Assembly (NCBI GenBank): GCA_963798795.1
Contig: CAWCUZ010000002.1
Coordinates: 62,001-126,000 of the forward strand
Reading direction: 5' to 3'
DNA from: CAWCUZ01 sp963798795
Lineage (GTDB): Bacteria; Acidobacteriota; Vicinamibacteria; Vicinamibacterales; SCN-69-37
DNA: 64,000 nucleotides
How positions within the stretch are numbered: the first letter of the stretch is position 1; each line of letters opens with the position of its first letter. The position numbers and the translations under genes were made by a program. This document shows, in pieces, positions 1 through 7,992 of this stretch. The notes beneath the pieces were generated by a model, which was not told where the DNA came from, did not search any database, and was given only the letters and a program-made list of their open reading frames with translations.

Positions 1-47
1 CGGCGCGATTCGGCGGTCGCCGCCGCCGCAGGACAAAGGAGACGCAG

Positions 48-797
48 GTGGAAACGACAACCCCGGGGCAGCCGCTCATCCAGCTCGATGGCGTGACGAA
101 GATCTTCTACACCGACGAAGTCGAGACGCATGCGCTTGCGGGAATCCACCTGGAGATCCAGCGGGGCGAGTACATTTCGATTGCCGGCCCGTCGGGCTGC
201 GGCAAGTCGACGCTCTTGTCGATCCTGGGACTGCTCGACACGCCGACCGAAGGCAGCTACGTGCTGAACAACCGGTCGGTCGCCGACCTGCCCCTCTCCG
301 AGCGCGCCCGCGTGCGCAACCGCGAGATCGGGTTCATCTTCCAGAGCTTCAACCTGATCGGCGACCTCACCGTCTACGAGAACGTGGAGCTGCCGCTCAC
401 CTACCGCGGCATGAAGTCGGCCGAGCGCAAGGAACGCGTCATGGCCGCGCTCGAGAAGGTGGGCATGTCGCACCGCGCCAAGCACCTCCCGAGCCAGCTG
501 TCGGGCGGTCAGCAGCAGCGCGTCGCCGTGGCGCGGGCCGTCGGCGGATCGCCGTCCATCCTGCTGGCCGACGAGCCCACCGGCAACCTCGATTCGAAGA
601 ACGGCGAGGCCGTGATGACCCTGCTGCAGGAGCTGCATGGAGAAGGCGCGACCATCTGCATGGTCACGCACGATCCGCGCTACGCGAAGCACGCCGAGCG
701 CTCGATCCACCTGTTCGACGGCCGGGTCGTCGAAGAGGATGCGGCGCGCAGCGGCCAGAAGGATCTCGAGGAGAGCGGATTCCACCTCGGGAACTGA
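48..797 (+). CDS. ABC transporter ATP-binding protein, MacB/LolD type
   Basis: This 249-residue cytoplasmic ATPase would power an FtsX/MacB-type permease in lipoprotein or peptide export. Walker A (GPSGCGKST) is at residues 47-55, followed by a Q-loop, the LSGGQQQR signature and a Walker B with ADEPTGNLDS, which is the form typical of the MacB/LolD/FtsE group. The GTG start follows an AAAGGAG ribosome-binding site at 35-41. The partner permease is not downstream and probably lies beyond the left edge. A response regulator follows on the same strand, so the pair may belong to an envelope-stress export operon. The exact substrate cannot be read from sequence. Confidence 0.9.
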   Translation: METTTPGQPLIQLDGVTKIFYTDEVETHALAGIHLEIQRGEYISIAGPSGCGKSTLLSILGLLDTPTEGSYVLNNRSVADLPLSERARVRNREIGFIFQSFNLIGDLTVYENVELPLTYRGMKSAERKERVMAALEKVGMSHRAKHLPSQLSGGQQQRVAVARAVGGSPSILLADEPTGNLDSKNGEAVMTLLQELHGEGATICMVTHDPRYAKHAERSIHLFDGRVVEEDAARSGQKDLEESGFHLGN

Positions 798-868
798 CGA
801 GGGCGGCGCGCCGCCTGTCGCGCCGGCTCCTGACAACCGACCGGTCGCCAGCCGGAGTTTCTTGAGAG

Positions 869-891
869 CCGAAGGACGCGAAGCCCTTCGG
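869..891 (+). terminator. Stem-loop after the ABC ATPase gene
   Basis: CCGAAGG (869-875) pairs with CCTTCGG (885-891) across a 9-nt loop in the 798-951 gap. There is no U-tract, so it may be an mRNA 3'-end or processing structure rather than a classical terminator. Confidence 0.4.
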
Positions 892-1024
892 AACGCTATC
901 CGTCCATTCCGATGCCGCCCGGAGCGGGCGCGTTCACACAGGACTGACGTCATGACCACGATCGACTCCGGTACTCGACTCCGCCCCCGCCCGAGGGCCG
1001 GCGACCGCCGCCGGTCGCCTCACC

Positions 1025-1618
1025 GTGCTGGTCGTCGACGACCAGCGCGAGGTCATCGACGCCGCGCGTCTGCTGCTGCAGGCGCACGGAATTTCCACCG
1101 TCGGCGCCAGATCGCCGGCCGAGGCGCTGCATGCGGTGTCGCGACACCCGGTGGACTGCGCCCTGATCGATCTGAATTTCGAACACGGCAGGACCGACGG
1201 CCGGCAGGGGCTCGACCTCGTAGCCGACCTGGCCCGCCAGCAGCCCTCGTTGCCGCTCATCGCCATGACGGCGTGGGGCTCCGACGATCTGGCGAGCCAG
1301 GCCGCGCGTCGCGGCGTGCGGGACTTCGTCGAAAAACCGTGGGAGAACGCAACGCTGCTGCAGACCGTGCGCGCGCACGCGGCGCTCGGCGCAGCGCTCA
1401 GAAAAGTCACGGCGCTCGAGGAACAGCTGCAGCGGGCCCGGACGAACGGCGCCAGTGCGGCCTTCACCGAGATGCGGCTGCTCGAAGTCGAGGGCCTGCT
1501 GGTGCGCCAGGCCATGGAGCGGTTTCGCGGCAACATCAGCCGCGCGGCGCGCGCGCTGGGACTGAGCCGGTCGGCGCTCTACCGGCGGCTCGAGCGGCAC
1601 AAGATTGCGCTGAACTGA
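1025..1618 (+). CDS. Two-component response regulator with Fis-type HTH
   Basis: The protein has an N-terminal receiver domain (acidic pair D5-D6, phospho-acceptor D49, a conserved Thr in MTAWG and Lys in EKPW) and a C-terminal Fis-type helix-turn-helix (NISRAARALGLSRSALYRRL). There is no AAA+ domain between them, as in the ActR/RegA/PrrA group. The frame opens here with GTG, but the better start is ATG at 952. That codon has an AGGA site 8 nt upstream, and its first codons lead into an upstream extension of this frame if one base is missing or extra near 965-985. The native protein is therefore probably about 220 residues. No cognate histidine kinase is visible; it probably lies left of the window. 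Confidence 0.85.
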   Translation: MLVVDDQREVIDAARLLLQAHGISTVGARSPAEALHAVSRHPVDCALIDLNFEHGRTDGRQGLDLVADLARQQPSLPLIAMTAWGSDDLASQAARRGVRDFVEKPWENATLLQTVRAHAALGAALRKVTALEEQLQRARTNGASAAFTEMRLLEVEGLLVRQAMERFRGNISRAARALGLSRSALYRRLERHKIALN

Positions 1619-1635
1619 CAAAAAGCGGGGGCAGG

Positions 1636-1678
1636 CCCCAGGCCTGACCCCCGGTTCGGCGACGGGTCAGACCTGGGG
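1636..1678. terminator. 15-bp palindrome between convergent genes, likely bidirectional terminator
   Basis: Positions 1636-1650 pair with 1664-1678 with one mismatch around a GGTTCGGC-type loop. It starts 17 bases after the response-regulator stop and overlaps the last codons of deoC, so the deoC C-terminus (GVGPQV) and its TGA are encoded by one arm. The GGGTCAGACC core resembles dispersed intergenic repeats of high-GC bacteria, so this may be an inserted repeat recruited as a terminator. Confidence 0.6.
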
Positions 1679-2542
1679 TCCGACCCCGTTCGTGTCCGCC
1701 GCTTCGCCGACGATCTTCACGCTCGCGCTCGCGCCCACGCGCGTTGCGCCCGCGGCCACCATCGCCTTGAGGCTGTCGAGATCGCGGACGCCGCCGGCGG
1801 CTTTCACGCCCATCTCCCTGCCGACGACGCGCCGCATCAGCGCCACGTCGGCCACGGTGGCGCCGCCCGGCCCGAACCCGGTCGAGGTCTTCACGAAATC
1901 CGCGCCCGCGGCCTTGGCCAGCGTGCAGGCCGTCACTTTCTCTTCGTCGCTCAGGTACGCCGCCTCGATGATCACTTTCGTGATGACGCGCGCGGCACGG
2001 CACGGATCGGTGACGGCGGCAATGTCGCGCGCCACCGCCTCGGCGTCTCCCGACTTGAGGGCCCCGATGTCGACGACCATGTCCACCTCGCGCGCGCCGT
2101 CGAAGATCACGCGCCTGGTTTCATAGGCCTTCACGTCCGACGTCGTCGCCCCGAGCGGAAATCCCACGACGCTGCACACGCCGACCCGGGTGTCGGCCAG
2201 GCGGGCGGCACATCGGGCGACCCAGACCGGATTGACGCAGACCGTCGCGAAGCCGAACCGCACCGCTTCGTCGCAGAGCCGGTCGATCTGGTCGCGCGTG
2301 GCATCCGGCTTGAGCAGCGTGTGGTCGATCAGCGCGGCCACGCCGCCGGGCGCGCCGCCGGCGGCATGAACGCCCAGGCGCGCGGCGCCGGCATCGAGCA
2401 CGCCCTGCAGGCGCGCCGGACAGCAGTCGAGTGACACGGCATGACACGCGCACGGGCCGGCCGGGCCGGGCCGGGCGGACGCGAGCACTTCCTCGGCGAT
2501 GATCGCGACCAGCCGCGCCAGATCGACGGAGATGGCGTCCAT
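1667..2542 (-). CDS. deoC: Deoxyribose-phosphate aldolase with N-terminal extension
   Basis: This is a class I aldolase converting 2-deoxyribose 5-phosphate to glyceraldehyde 3-phosphate and acetaldehyde. The catalytic set is visible: D154 in EVDMVV, K189 in TKVIIEAAYL and the Schiff-base K218 in VKTSTGFG, with the phosphate-binding GGVRD near the end. At 291 residues it is about 60-70 longer than usual DeoC. The extension begins with an amphipathic helix (residues 6-22, LARLVAIIAEEVL) and a Cys-rich CACH...DCC segment. Such a helix resembles encapsulation peptides of microcompartment cargo; this reading is inferred. Its ATG overlaps the rpiB stop (TGATG), so the two genes are translationally coupled. 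Confidence 0.9.
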   Translation of the reverse strand: MDAISVDLARLVAIIAEEVLASARPGPAGPCACHAVSLDCCPARLQGVLDAGAARLGVHAAGGAPGGVAALIDHTLLKPDATRDQIDRLCDEAVRFGFATVCVNPVWVARCAARLADTRVGVCSVVGFPLGATTSDVKAYETRRVIFDGAREVDMVVDIGALKSGDAEAVARDIAAVTDPCRAARVITKVIIEAAYLSDEEKVTACTLAKAAGADFVKTSTGFGPGGATVADVALMRRVVGREMGVKAAGGVRDLDSLKAMVAAGATRVGASASVKIVGEAADTNGVGPQV

Positions 2543-3183
2543 CAGAAGCGTTCCTCGAGCCCGCGGATCTTGAGCAGGCGTCGAATGTACCGCGGTTCGC
2601 GCATCGCGGTCGCCAGCCACACGTCGACCACGCCGACGGCGTCCTCCGGCGTGAGCAGCGTGGCGCCGAGCGCCAGCACGTTCGCGCCGTTGTGTTCGCG
2701 CGCGTAGCGCGCGAGCGTGGGACTGTGGCACATCGCGGCGCGGATGCCGCGAATCTTGTTGGCCGCGATGGCCGATCCCAGGCCGGCGCCGTCGATGACG
2801 ATGCCGGCGTCGGCTTCACCCCGCGCCACGGCGCGGGCCACGGCGGCCGCCACGTCCGGATAGTCCACCGGACCGGTGCCGTCGGCGCCGAATTCGGTGA
2901 CGGCGCGGCCGGACGATCGCAGATGCCGGACCAGCGCGCGCGCCAGTTCGAGACCGGTATGGTCGGCTCCCAGCGCAAGGCGGCGCACGTCACCGACCGG
3001 CGCCAGGTCGTCGGGCAGGCCCGGGTCGATGCTGCCCGCCGCGACCACCGTGATCCGCCGCGCGGCGAGTGTGTCGCGCGCGAGCGGCGTGACGATCCCG
3101 CCCGGCGCCAGCTCCACGGTCGATCCCGGCTCGATCCGCCGCGCGTCGGCCTCCGAAATCAGCGAAAACGGCTTCAGCGCCAT
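2542..3183 (-). CDS. rpiB: RpiB/LacAB-family sugar-phosphate isomerase, atypical active site
   Basis: The protein has 213 residues: about 65 N-terminal residues containing a TPLARDTLAARRITVV segment, then an RpiB fold from residue 68 (LALGADHTG). Conserved features are D73/H75, the IAANK loop (139-143) and H164 in REHNGANVL. The catalytic Cys of E. coli-type RpiB is replaced by D131 (IDGAGLG), and the Glu used by actinobacterial RpiB is S137, so ribose-5-phosphate isomerase activity is uncertain. It directly precedes and overlaps deoC. A role in pentose or deoxypentose phosphate handling is likely, but the exact substrate is unknown. Confidence 0.8.
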   Translation of the reverse strand: MALKPFSLISEADARRIEPGSTVELAPGGIVTPLARDTLAARRITVVAAGSIDPGLPDDLAPVGDVRRLALGADHTGLELARALVRHLRSSGRAVTEFGADGTGPVDYPDVAAAVARAVARGEADAGIVIDGAGLGSAIAANKIRGIRAAMCHSPTLARYAREHNGANVLALGATLLTPEDAVGVVDVWLATAMREPRYIRRLLKIRGLEERF

Positions 3184-3190
3184 CGTGACC

Positions 3191-3712
3191 TCACGGCGCG
3201 GTGACCACGCCGATGTAGGGCAGTTCGCGATGCCGCTCGTCGAGGTCGAGCCCGTAGCCGACCACGAACCGATCCTCGATTTCGAATCCCGTGTACTCCA
3301 CCGGCACGTCCGTCCGGCGTCGAGACGGTTTCGTCAGGAGGCAGACCGTCCGGAGCACGCGGGGATCGCGCGCGCGCAGGATCTCGAGCAGGTACGACAG
3401 CGTCATGCCGGAATCGGCGATGTCCTCGACGACCACGACGTAGCGCCCCTGCAGGGTCGAATCGAGGTCCTTGAGGAGCCGGACTTCGCCGGAAGACCGG
3501 GTGCCGGCGCCGTAGCTCGAGACGGCGATGAAATCGCACGTGACCGGTCCCTCCATGGCGCGCATCAGATCGGCCAGGAACATGAACGCGCCCTTCAGCA
3601 CCGCCACCAGGTGAATCGGGGTGTCCGGTCCGGCGTCATCGCGGATCTCCCGTGCCAGCGCCCGCACCCGCGCCTGCAGCCTGTCCGGTGCAATGAGGAT
3701 CTCGATGGGCAC
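3191..3712 (-). CDS. hpt: Hypoxanthine phosphoribosyltransferase
   Basis: This purine-salvage enzyme transfers phosphoribose from PRPP to hypoxanthine or guanine. It has the normal family length (173 residues). The PRPP-binding motif EDIADSGMT is at residues 96-104, with LKGAFMF near 39-45 and the flexible SSYG loop near 65-68. It lies 7 nt upstream of rpiB on the same strand and diverges from upp, which places the two salvage phosphoribosyltransferases back to back. Confidence 0.93.
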   Translation of the reverse strand: MPIEILIAPDRLQARVRALAREIRDDAGPDTPIHLVAVLKGAFMFLADLMRAMEGPVTCDFIAVSSYGAGTRSSGEVRLLKDLDSTLQGRYVVVVEDIADSGMTLSYLLEILRARDPRVLRTVCLLTKPSRRRTDVPVEYTGFEIEDRFVVGYGLDLDERHRELPYIGVVTAP

Positions 3713-3767
3713 GGCCCGCTCCGTCGGCCGATTCTATCGCTTCGCCGGCGCTCCCCCGAACCTGTCG

Positions 3768-3773
3768 TATAGT
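3768..3773 (+). promoter_or_regulatory. -10 element TATAGT of upp, leaderless type
   Basis: TATAGT ends 6 nt before the GTG start of upp, so transcription should begin at or within a base or two of the start codon. No Shine-Dalgarno sequence intervenes. Confidence 0.6.
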
Positions 3774-3779
3774 CTGACC

Positions 3780-4403
3780 GTGGCCGTGCACCTCATCGAG
3801 CATCCGGTCGCGCAAGCCTCGGTGCTCACGCTGCGCGATCGGACGACCCGCGCCGGCCACTTCCGCCGGCTCGCCCGCCGGGTGAGCCTGGTGTTGGCGG
3901 TGGAGGCCACGCGCGACCTGTCCACGCGCCCGGCCCGGGTCGACACGCCGCTCGAACCAGCTGACGGCGTGGCACTCGCCGCCGACGTCGTGGTCGTCCC
4001 CGTGCTGCGCGCCGGTCTCGGCATGGTGGAGGCGGTACTCGAAATTCTGCCGCACGCCCGCGTCGGGCACATCGGCCTGCAGCGCGACGAACAATCGGCG
4101 ATGGCGTCACAGTATTACGCCAAGTTGCCAGCCGGCCTGGACGCGAGTTGCGCGCTGGTGGTCGATCCGATGCTCGCCACGGGCGGCAGCGCCGTCGCCG
4201 CGATCGGCACGCTGGTTCGGGCCGGCGCCCGCGACGTGCGGCTGCTCTGCATTGTCGCGGCGCCCGAGGGCATAGCAGCCGTGGAGACAGCGTACCCGCA
4301 GGTGCGGATCTTCACGCCGGCGGTCGATCGCGGGCTCAACGACTCGAAGTTCATTCTTCCGGGACTCGGCGACTTCGGAGATCGACTGTATGGCACGGCC
4401 TAA
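3780..4403 (+). CDS. upp: Uracil phosphoribosyltransferase
   Basis: This pyrimidine-salvage enzyme converts uracil and PRPP to UMP. It has 207 residues, close to the usual 208. The PRPP loop VDPMLATGGSA is near residues 128-138 and the C-terminal uracil-binding GLNDSKFILPGLGDFGDR is intact. The GTG at 3780 was chosen because it gives family length and sits 6 nt from a -10 box. The last 14 nt overlap the next gene, which suggests translational coupling. Confidence 0.93.
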   Translation: MAVHLIEHPVAQASVLTLRDRTTRAGHFRRLARRVSLVLAVEATRDLSTRPARVDTPLEPADGVALAADVVVVPVLRAGLGMVEAVLEILPHARVGHIGLQRDEQSAMASQYYAKLPAGLDASCALVVDPMLATGGSAVAAIGTLVRAGARDVRLLCIVAAPEGIAAVETAYPQVRIFTPAVDRGLNDSKFILPGLGDFGDRLYGTA

Positions 4404-5223
4404 ACGACCGGGCGGCGCCCCGCCAGCCAGCCAGGCCTGGCGCACCGCGCTCACCGAGATCGAGCCCAATCGGATCCGGGTGCGCGGATTCCTGCTCGAC
4501 GAGCTGATGGGGCGGATTCCCTTCGGCGAGACCATCTATCTGCTGCTGACCGGCGACCTGCCAACGCCTTCGATCGGCCGGCTCATCGACGCGATGCTCG
4601 TGTCGTTCATCGACCATGGCGCCACGCCGCCCTCGACGCTCGCGGCGCGCAACGCCGCCACGACGGGCGCGTCGCTGCGCGGTTCGGTCGCCGCCGGCGT
4701 CCTGGGGTTCGGACGCCACCACGGCGGCGACATCCTGGCGTGCCGGCAGCTCGTTGACGAAGGCCTGGCGCTGGTGCGCGCCGGACAGACCCTCTCGAAA
4801 GCCGCCGCCGCCGTCGCGGCACGCCTGGTCGATACGGGTGAAATCCCGCCGCCGGGGTTCGGGCATCGGTATCACACGAAGGACCCGCGCGCGGCGCGGC
4901 TGCTCCAGATGGCGCACGAACTCGAGGTCGATCACGAACACACCGGGTTCATCCGCGCGCTCGAGCACGCGCTCTCGCAGCACCCCGCGCTGACCGACCG
5001 ATCGCTGCCGGTGAACGTGGATGGTGCGATTGCCGTGATTTGTGGCGACATCGGTCTGTCGCCGCAGGTGGCCGATGCGCTCGTCCTGATCTCCCGCGTG
5101 CCCGGCCTCGCCGCCCACGCGCTCGAAGAACAGACACGGGAAGCGCCGATGCGCGTCATCGACCCGACGGCCTACGTCTACGACGGTCCGCCCGAAATGC
5201 GTGTGCCCGACCGCAGAAAATGA
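4390..5223 (+). CDS. Short citrate synthase-fold protein (citryl-CoA lyase-like)
   Basis: The 277 residues carry citrate synthase motifs: the substrate-binding HGG (H111), GFGHR (156-160) followed by DPRA (165-168), and a C-terminal VPGLAAHALEE region. It lacks about 100 residues of a standard citrate synthase and matches the size of citryl-CoA lyase or of the C-terminal citrate synthase-like module of ATP-citrate lyase. Family membership is clear; the reaction (cleavage versus synthesis) is inferred and unproven. The ATG lies inside the 3' end of upp, an odd pairing functionally. A GC hairpin follows it. Confidence 0.75.
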   Translation: MARPKRPGGAPPASQAWRTALTEIEPNRIRVRGFLLDELMGRIPFGETIYLLLTGDLPTPSIGRLIDAMLVSFIDHGATPPSTLAARNAATTGASLRGSVAAGVLGFGRHHGGDILACRQLVDEGLALVRAGQTLSKAAAAVAARLVDTGEIPPPGFGHRYHTKDPRAARLLQMAHELEVDHEHTGFIRALEHALSQHPALTDRSLPVNVDGAIAVICGDIGLSPQVADALVLISRVPGLAAHALEEQTREAPMRVIDPTAYVYDGPPEMRVPDRRK

Positions 5224-5356
5224 CGGGTCCGCTGAACTAGACTCCGGGCGGCACCGAGGCGAGTCGCGCCCGCCGGCGCGGCGCGGGGATCGTGGGGCCC
5301 CCGCGAGCGACGGCGTCAGGGGGGTCCGGCGGGGACGAAGTCCCCCCGAATAAGGT
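5224..5356. terminator. GC-rich gap with GGGGAC-GAA-GTCCCC hairpin
   Basis: This gap between the citrate synthase-fold gene and the tRNA holds no gene. A perfect 6-bp stem with a GAA loop lies at 5331-5345 and can extend with flanking G and C runs. It is the likely transcription end for the plus-strand genes and belongs to the GAA/TTC-loop hairpins seen elsewhere in the window. Confidence 0.5.
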
Positions 5357-5433
5357 TGGTGGGCGCTAGTGGATTCGAACCACTGACCCCCGCCGTGTGA
5401 AGGCGATGCTCTAGCCAACTGAGCCAAGCGCCC
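5357..5433 (-). tRNA. tRNA-Val (anticodon CAC)
   Basis: The full cloverleaf is visible on the minus strand. The acceptor GGGCGCT pairs with AGCGCCC and the D-stem GCTC pairs with GAGC. The anticodon stem-loop has loop TTCACAC, giving anticodon CAC. The T-arm has the TTCGAAT loop, and a discriminator A is followed by genome-encoded CCA at 5357-5359. It reads GUG codons, which are abundant in this GC-rich genome. Confidence 0.95.
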
Positions 5434-5484
5434 AACCGGACTGTCAGCTTACCGCACCCGGGAACCGGACCGAAACCGACCCGA

Positions 5485-6099
5485 TCAGAGGCCGCCCTTC
5501 TTCAGGCCCTCGATCAGCACGCCGAGCAGGCGGGCGTACGCGGCGTCCGCAGTGCCGAACGACTTCATGTAGGCGGCCTGCGACGGCTTGGAGTCGTCGT
5601 GCTTGCGGCCGGCGGTGAACACGCCGTCGAACGTGAGCCGCTGCGTGTCGTTCAGCGTGGAGCTGTCCTGAGCGGCATCCTTGGGCGGCCTGGCATTGAG
5701 GCCGTCGGCGCCGACGTCCTCGATCAGCGTCTTCTGGCTGGCCTGCACGGACGAATTCAGGTCCATGTAGACGTCCATGTACGACTTGTGATCGATCTTG
5801 TAGTCCATGTCCGTCGGCGGTTTGTACGCCGCCGAGACGACCAGGAGCTGGACGCCCGGGATGTGGAGGACGGCGACGAACCGGCCCTGCTCGGCCGGGT
5901 CGCGGACGGCGAACGCCTCGAGCTGCTTCGCGGTGAGCAACTGGCTGAGTTCGGCGGCCAGCGCTGGTGACTTCGGCGCGTCTTCGGCCGGATCCTGCAC
6001 GGCGGCCGTGAGCGGAACGGCCAGCGCGGCGGCCAGAACCAGGATGGCCGGCACGCCGCAGTCGAAACCCCGTGCCGAGAGCGATCGTTCCCGTCTCAT
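5485..6099 (-). CDS. Secreted protein of unknown function
   Basis: The protein is about 204 residues with an N-terminal signal peptide (hydrophobic stretch ILVLAAALAVPLTAA, cleavage near AAVQ). The mature part is soluble and rich in Asp, Lys and Ala, with no motif I recognise. The ATG at 6099 places the basic MRRER n-region correctly; an ATG at 6126 in the same frame would add nine residues. It stands alone, on the same strand as the small genes upstream. Confidence 0.7.
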   Translation of the reverse strand: MRRERSLSARGFDCGVPAILVLAAALAVPLTAAVQDPAEDAPKSPALAAELSQLLTAKQLEAFAVRDPAEQGRFVAVLHIPGVQLLVVSAAYKPPTDMDYKIDHKSYMDVYMDLNSSVQASQKTLIEDVGADGLNARPPKDAAQDSSTLNDTQRLTFDGVFTAGRKHDDSKPSQAAYMKSFGTADAAYARLLGVLIEGLKKGGL

Positions 6100-6171
6100 G
6101 GTGAGAAACCCGGTTCTTTCTATCATCGGGCGATTCTCAAGGTCAACCGGCTGCGGTCGATCACGCCCGGC

Positions 6172-6591
6172 TCAGCCGATGAAGAGCGCGTGGTCCTCGT
6201 CGCGGCCGCCGGGGCTTCGTTCCTGCCGGCTGCGGAAGAAGGCCAGGGCGGCGCGGACAGCCGCCCAGACCGCGGTCCCCTGCCGGGCGGGCCCGACGAT
6301 GGCGCGCTGCACGACGTCGAGCACGTCGTCGATCCGCTCCGTCGAGGTGGCGACGATCTCATCGACGCGCTCGACCTGGGCCCGCGCCAGCGCCACCGCC
6401 CGCCCGGCGTCGTCGGCAATGCGCTGGGCCTGCTCGATCAGGGGCGCGACGTCCTTGCGAAGCTGCCGGACCGTGTCGCTCGCGTCACGCGCCAGCCGGG
6501 CCGCCTGGACCAGCACCGCAATCTGCAGCAGGGTCATCACGACGACCGCCACGGCGATCGTCGCGAGCCAGAACACCGCCCAGTCGCTCAC
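6172..6591 (-). CDS. DUF948-like membrane-anchored coiled-coil protein
   Basis: This 139-residue protein has one N-terminal transmembrane helix (residues 5-28, rich in Val, Ala and Leu) followed by a long Arg/Asp/Ala-rich helical region predicted to form a coiled coil. Small proteins of this type accompany YtxH proteins in many bacteria and have a general-stress or envelope role of unknown mechanism. The GTG start overlaps the stop of the YtxH gene by 4 nt (GTGA), so they are co-translated. Confidence 0.65.
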   Translation of the reverse strand: MSDWAVFWLATIAVAVVVMTLLQIAVLVQAARLARDASDTVRQLRKDVAPLIEQAQRIADDAGRAVALARAQVERVDEIVATSTERIDDVLDVVQRAIVGPARQGTAVWAAVRAALAFFRSRQERSPGGRDEDHALFIG

Positions 6592-6857
6592 AGCGTCTCC
6601 TTGCGCACCTTCTCGAACGTCTCGCGCCCGTGCTCCACCGCCGCGCCCAGATTGTCGCGCTGCCGCTGGACGAACTCACGTCCGTCGCGCGCCAGACCCT
6701 TGGCGCGCTCGCGCCCCTCCCGCGCGCGGTCGGCGAGACGCCGGCGCGTTTCTTCGCCCGGGGCGGGCGCATAGAGCAGGGCCACGGCCGCCCCCGCGAG
6801 GGCGCCGAGCGCGAAGGCAACGAGCACCGATCCGGCCGAACTTCCGTCCCGTGACAT
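6588..6857 (-). CDS. YtxH-domain protein
   Basis: The 89-residue protein has a glycine/alanine-rich transmembrane segment ending in ALLYAPAPGEETRRRL, the characteristic YtxH signature, followed by a charged amphipathic helix. The ATG at 6857 follows a GGAGG site by about 8 nt; the frame stays open upstream but has no ribosome-binding site there. The family is linked to envelope or general stress. It sits directly downstream of the MCE operon on the same strand. Confidence 0.8.
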   Translation of the reverse strand: MSRDGSSAGSVLVAFALGALAGAAVALLYAPAPGEETRRRLADRAREGRERAKGLARDGREFVQRQRDNLGAAVEHGRETFEKVRKETL

Positions 6858-6912
6858 GGCTGGCCTCCGTTTTCCGCGTCCGGTCATCCCGACGGAAACA
6901 CCGGATCGCGTG

Positions 6913-7950
6913 CTAGAAAATGCTGACACTGACCCTCAGGAATTTCTTGGGGTCCTTGCGGATGTCGGCGAGCAGGTCTCTGAGCTCGGTCACCGCCCGG
7001 TTCATGTTGTCATAAAGCTGCTGGTCGTGCAGCAACTGCCCGGCGGTTCCGTGCCCGGCGTTCAGATCGGTCACGAGCTGGTCGGCGCGGCTGGCGATGC
7101 TCTGGAACCGCTGATACAAGACATCGTCGGTCAGCAGCTTGCCAAACGTGCCGTTGCCGTTCTTCAGGCCGGCGGTAATCTGCTCCGCGTTGGCCGAGGC
7201 GTTGGCAATCGACCGGCCGAGCGACTCGTCGTTCAGGAACCGGCCGAGCGCGCCCTGGCCCGAGTTGATGCGCGTCGTGATCGTCTGGAGGTTGTCGAGC
7301 GAGGCCTTGAGAGCGTTGTAGGCGGCAGGGTCGTGGGCCAGCTTGCCGAGCGTGCCCTGGCCCTGATCCAGCGCGTGCATCACGCCGGAGGCCGAGTTCA
7401 CCAGCGCATCCATCTCGCGGTACAGCGCGTCATCGGTGACCAGCTTGCCGAGCGTGCCTTTGCCGCTGCGGATATCGCCAATGAGCTGCCCTGCCTGCGC
7501 CAGGCCCTCCGACGCGGTCTGGGTCAACTCATTGATGCCGCCCGGCTGGTTGACCGGCACGTAGCCCCAGTCGTTGAGCGGCCGGCCCGACGGGGCCGCC
7601 TTGATGTCGACGACCGACTCGCCGAGCAGGCTGAGCGAGCCGATGCTCGCCTCCGACGCGGTCGTCACGAGCGGCCGGACGTCCTTTGAGATCACCATGA
7701 CGACCTCGATCTGGGCGCCGGAGAACCGGATCTGATCCACGGTGCCCACATCCATCCCGTTCAGCCGCACCACCGCCCCCGTCTTGAGGCCGGCGGCGTT
7801 GGGAAACAGGGCCTTCAGCGGGTAGCGCTGCCAGAAGAAGCCGCCCTGCCCGCCGACGGCGACAATGAGCAGGCCCACCATCACGAGGGCGAAAATCCCG
7901 ACAATGCCGAGCTTGAGTTCGGACCAGGCGAGCGATCGTGTGCGCGGCAT
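6913..7950 (-). CDS. mlaD: MCE-family (MlaD-like) lipid-transport protein
   Basis: The 345-residue protein has an N-terminal membrane anchor (about residues 14-32), an MCE domain (about 36-120; GLKTGAVVRLNGMDVGTV) and a long helical C-terminal region with repeated GTLGKL/GTFGKL/GALGRF segments. These repeats typify MCE proteins that form periplasmic tunnels. It is the substrate-binding part of an Mla-type system moving phospholipids or other hydrophobic molecules between membranes. It is the third gene of mlaE-mlaF-mlaD on the minus strand, 42 nt after mlaF. Confidence 0.92.
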   Translation of the reverse strand: MPRTRSLAWSELKLGIVGIFALVMVGLLIVAVGGQGGFFWQRYPLKALFPNAAGLKTGAVVRLNGMDVGTVDQIRFSGAQIEVVMVISKDVRPLVTTASEASIGSLSLLGESVVDIKAAPSGRPLNDWGYVPVNQPGGINELTQTASEGLAQAGQLIGDIRSGKGTLGKLVTDDALYREMDALVNSASGVMHALDQGQGTLGKLAHDPAAYNALKASLDNLQTITTRINSGQGALGRFLNDESLGRSIANASANAEQITAGLKNGNGTFGKLLTDDVLYQRFQSIASRADQLVTDLNAGHGTAGQLLHDQQLYDNMNRAVTELRDLLADIRKDPKKFLRVSVSIF

Positions 7951-7992
7951 GATTCCCTCTCGAAGTCGGACGCGCTCCCGGGCTCCAGAGCC

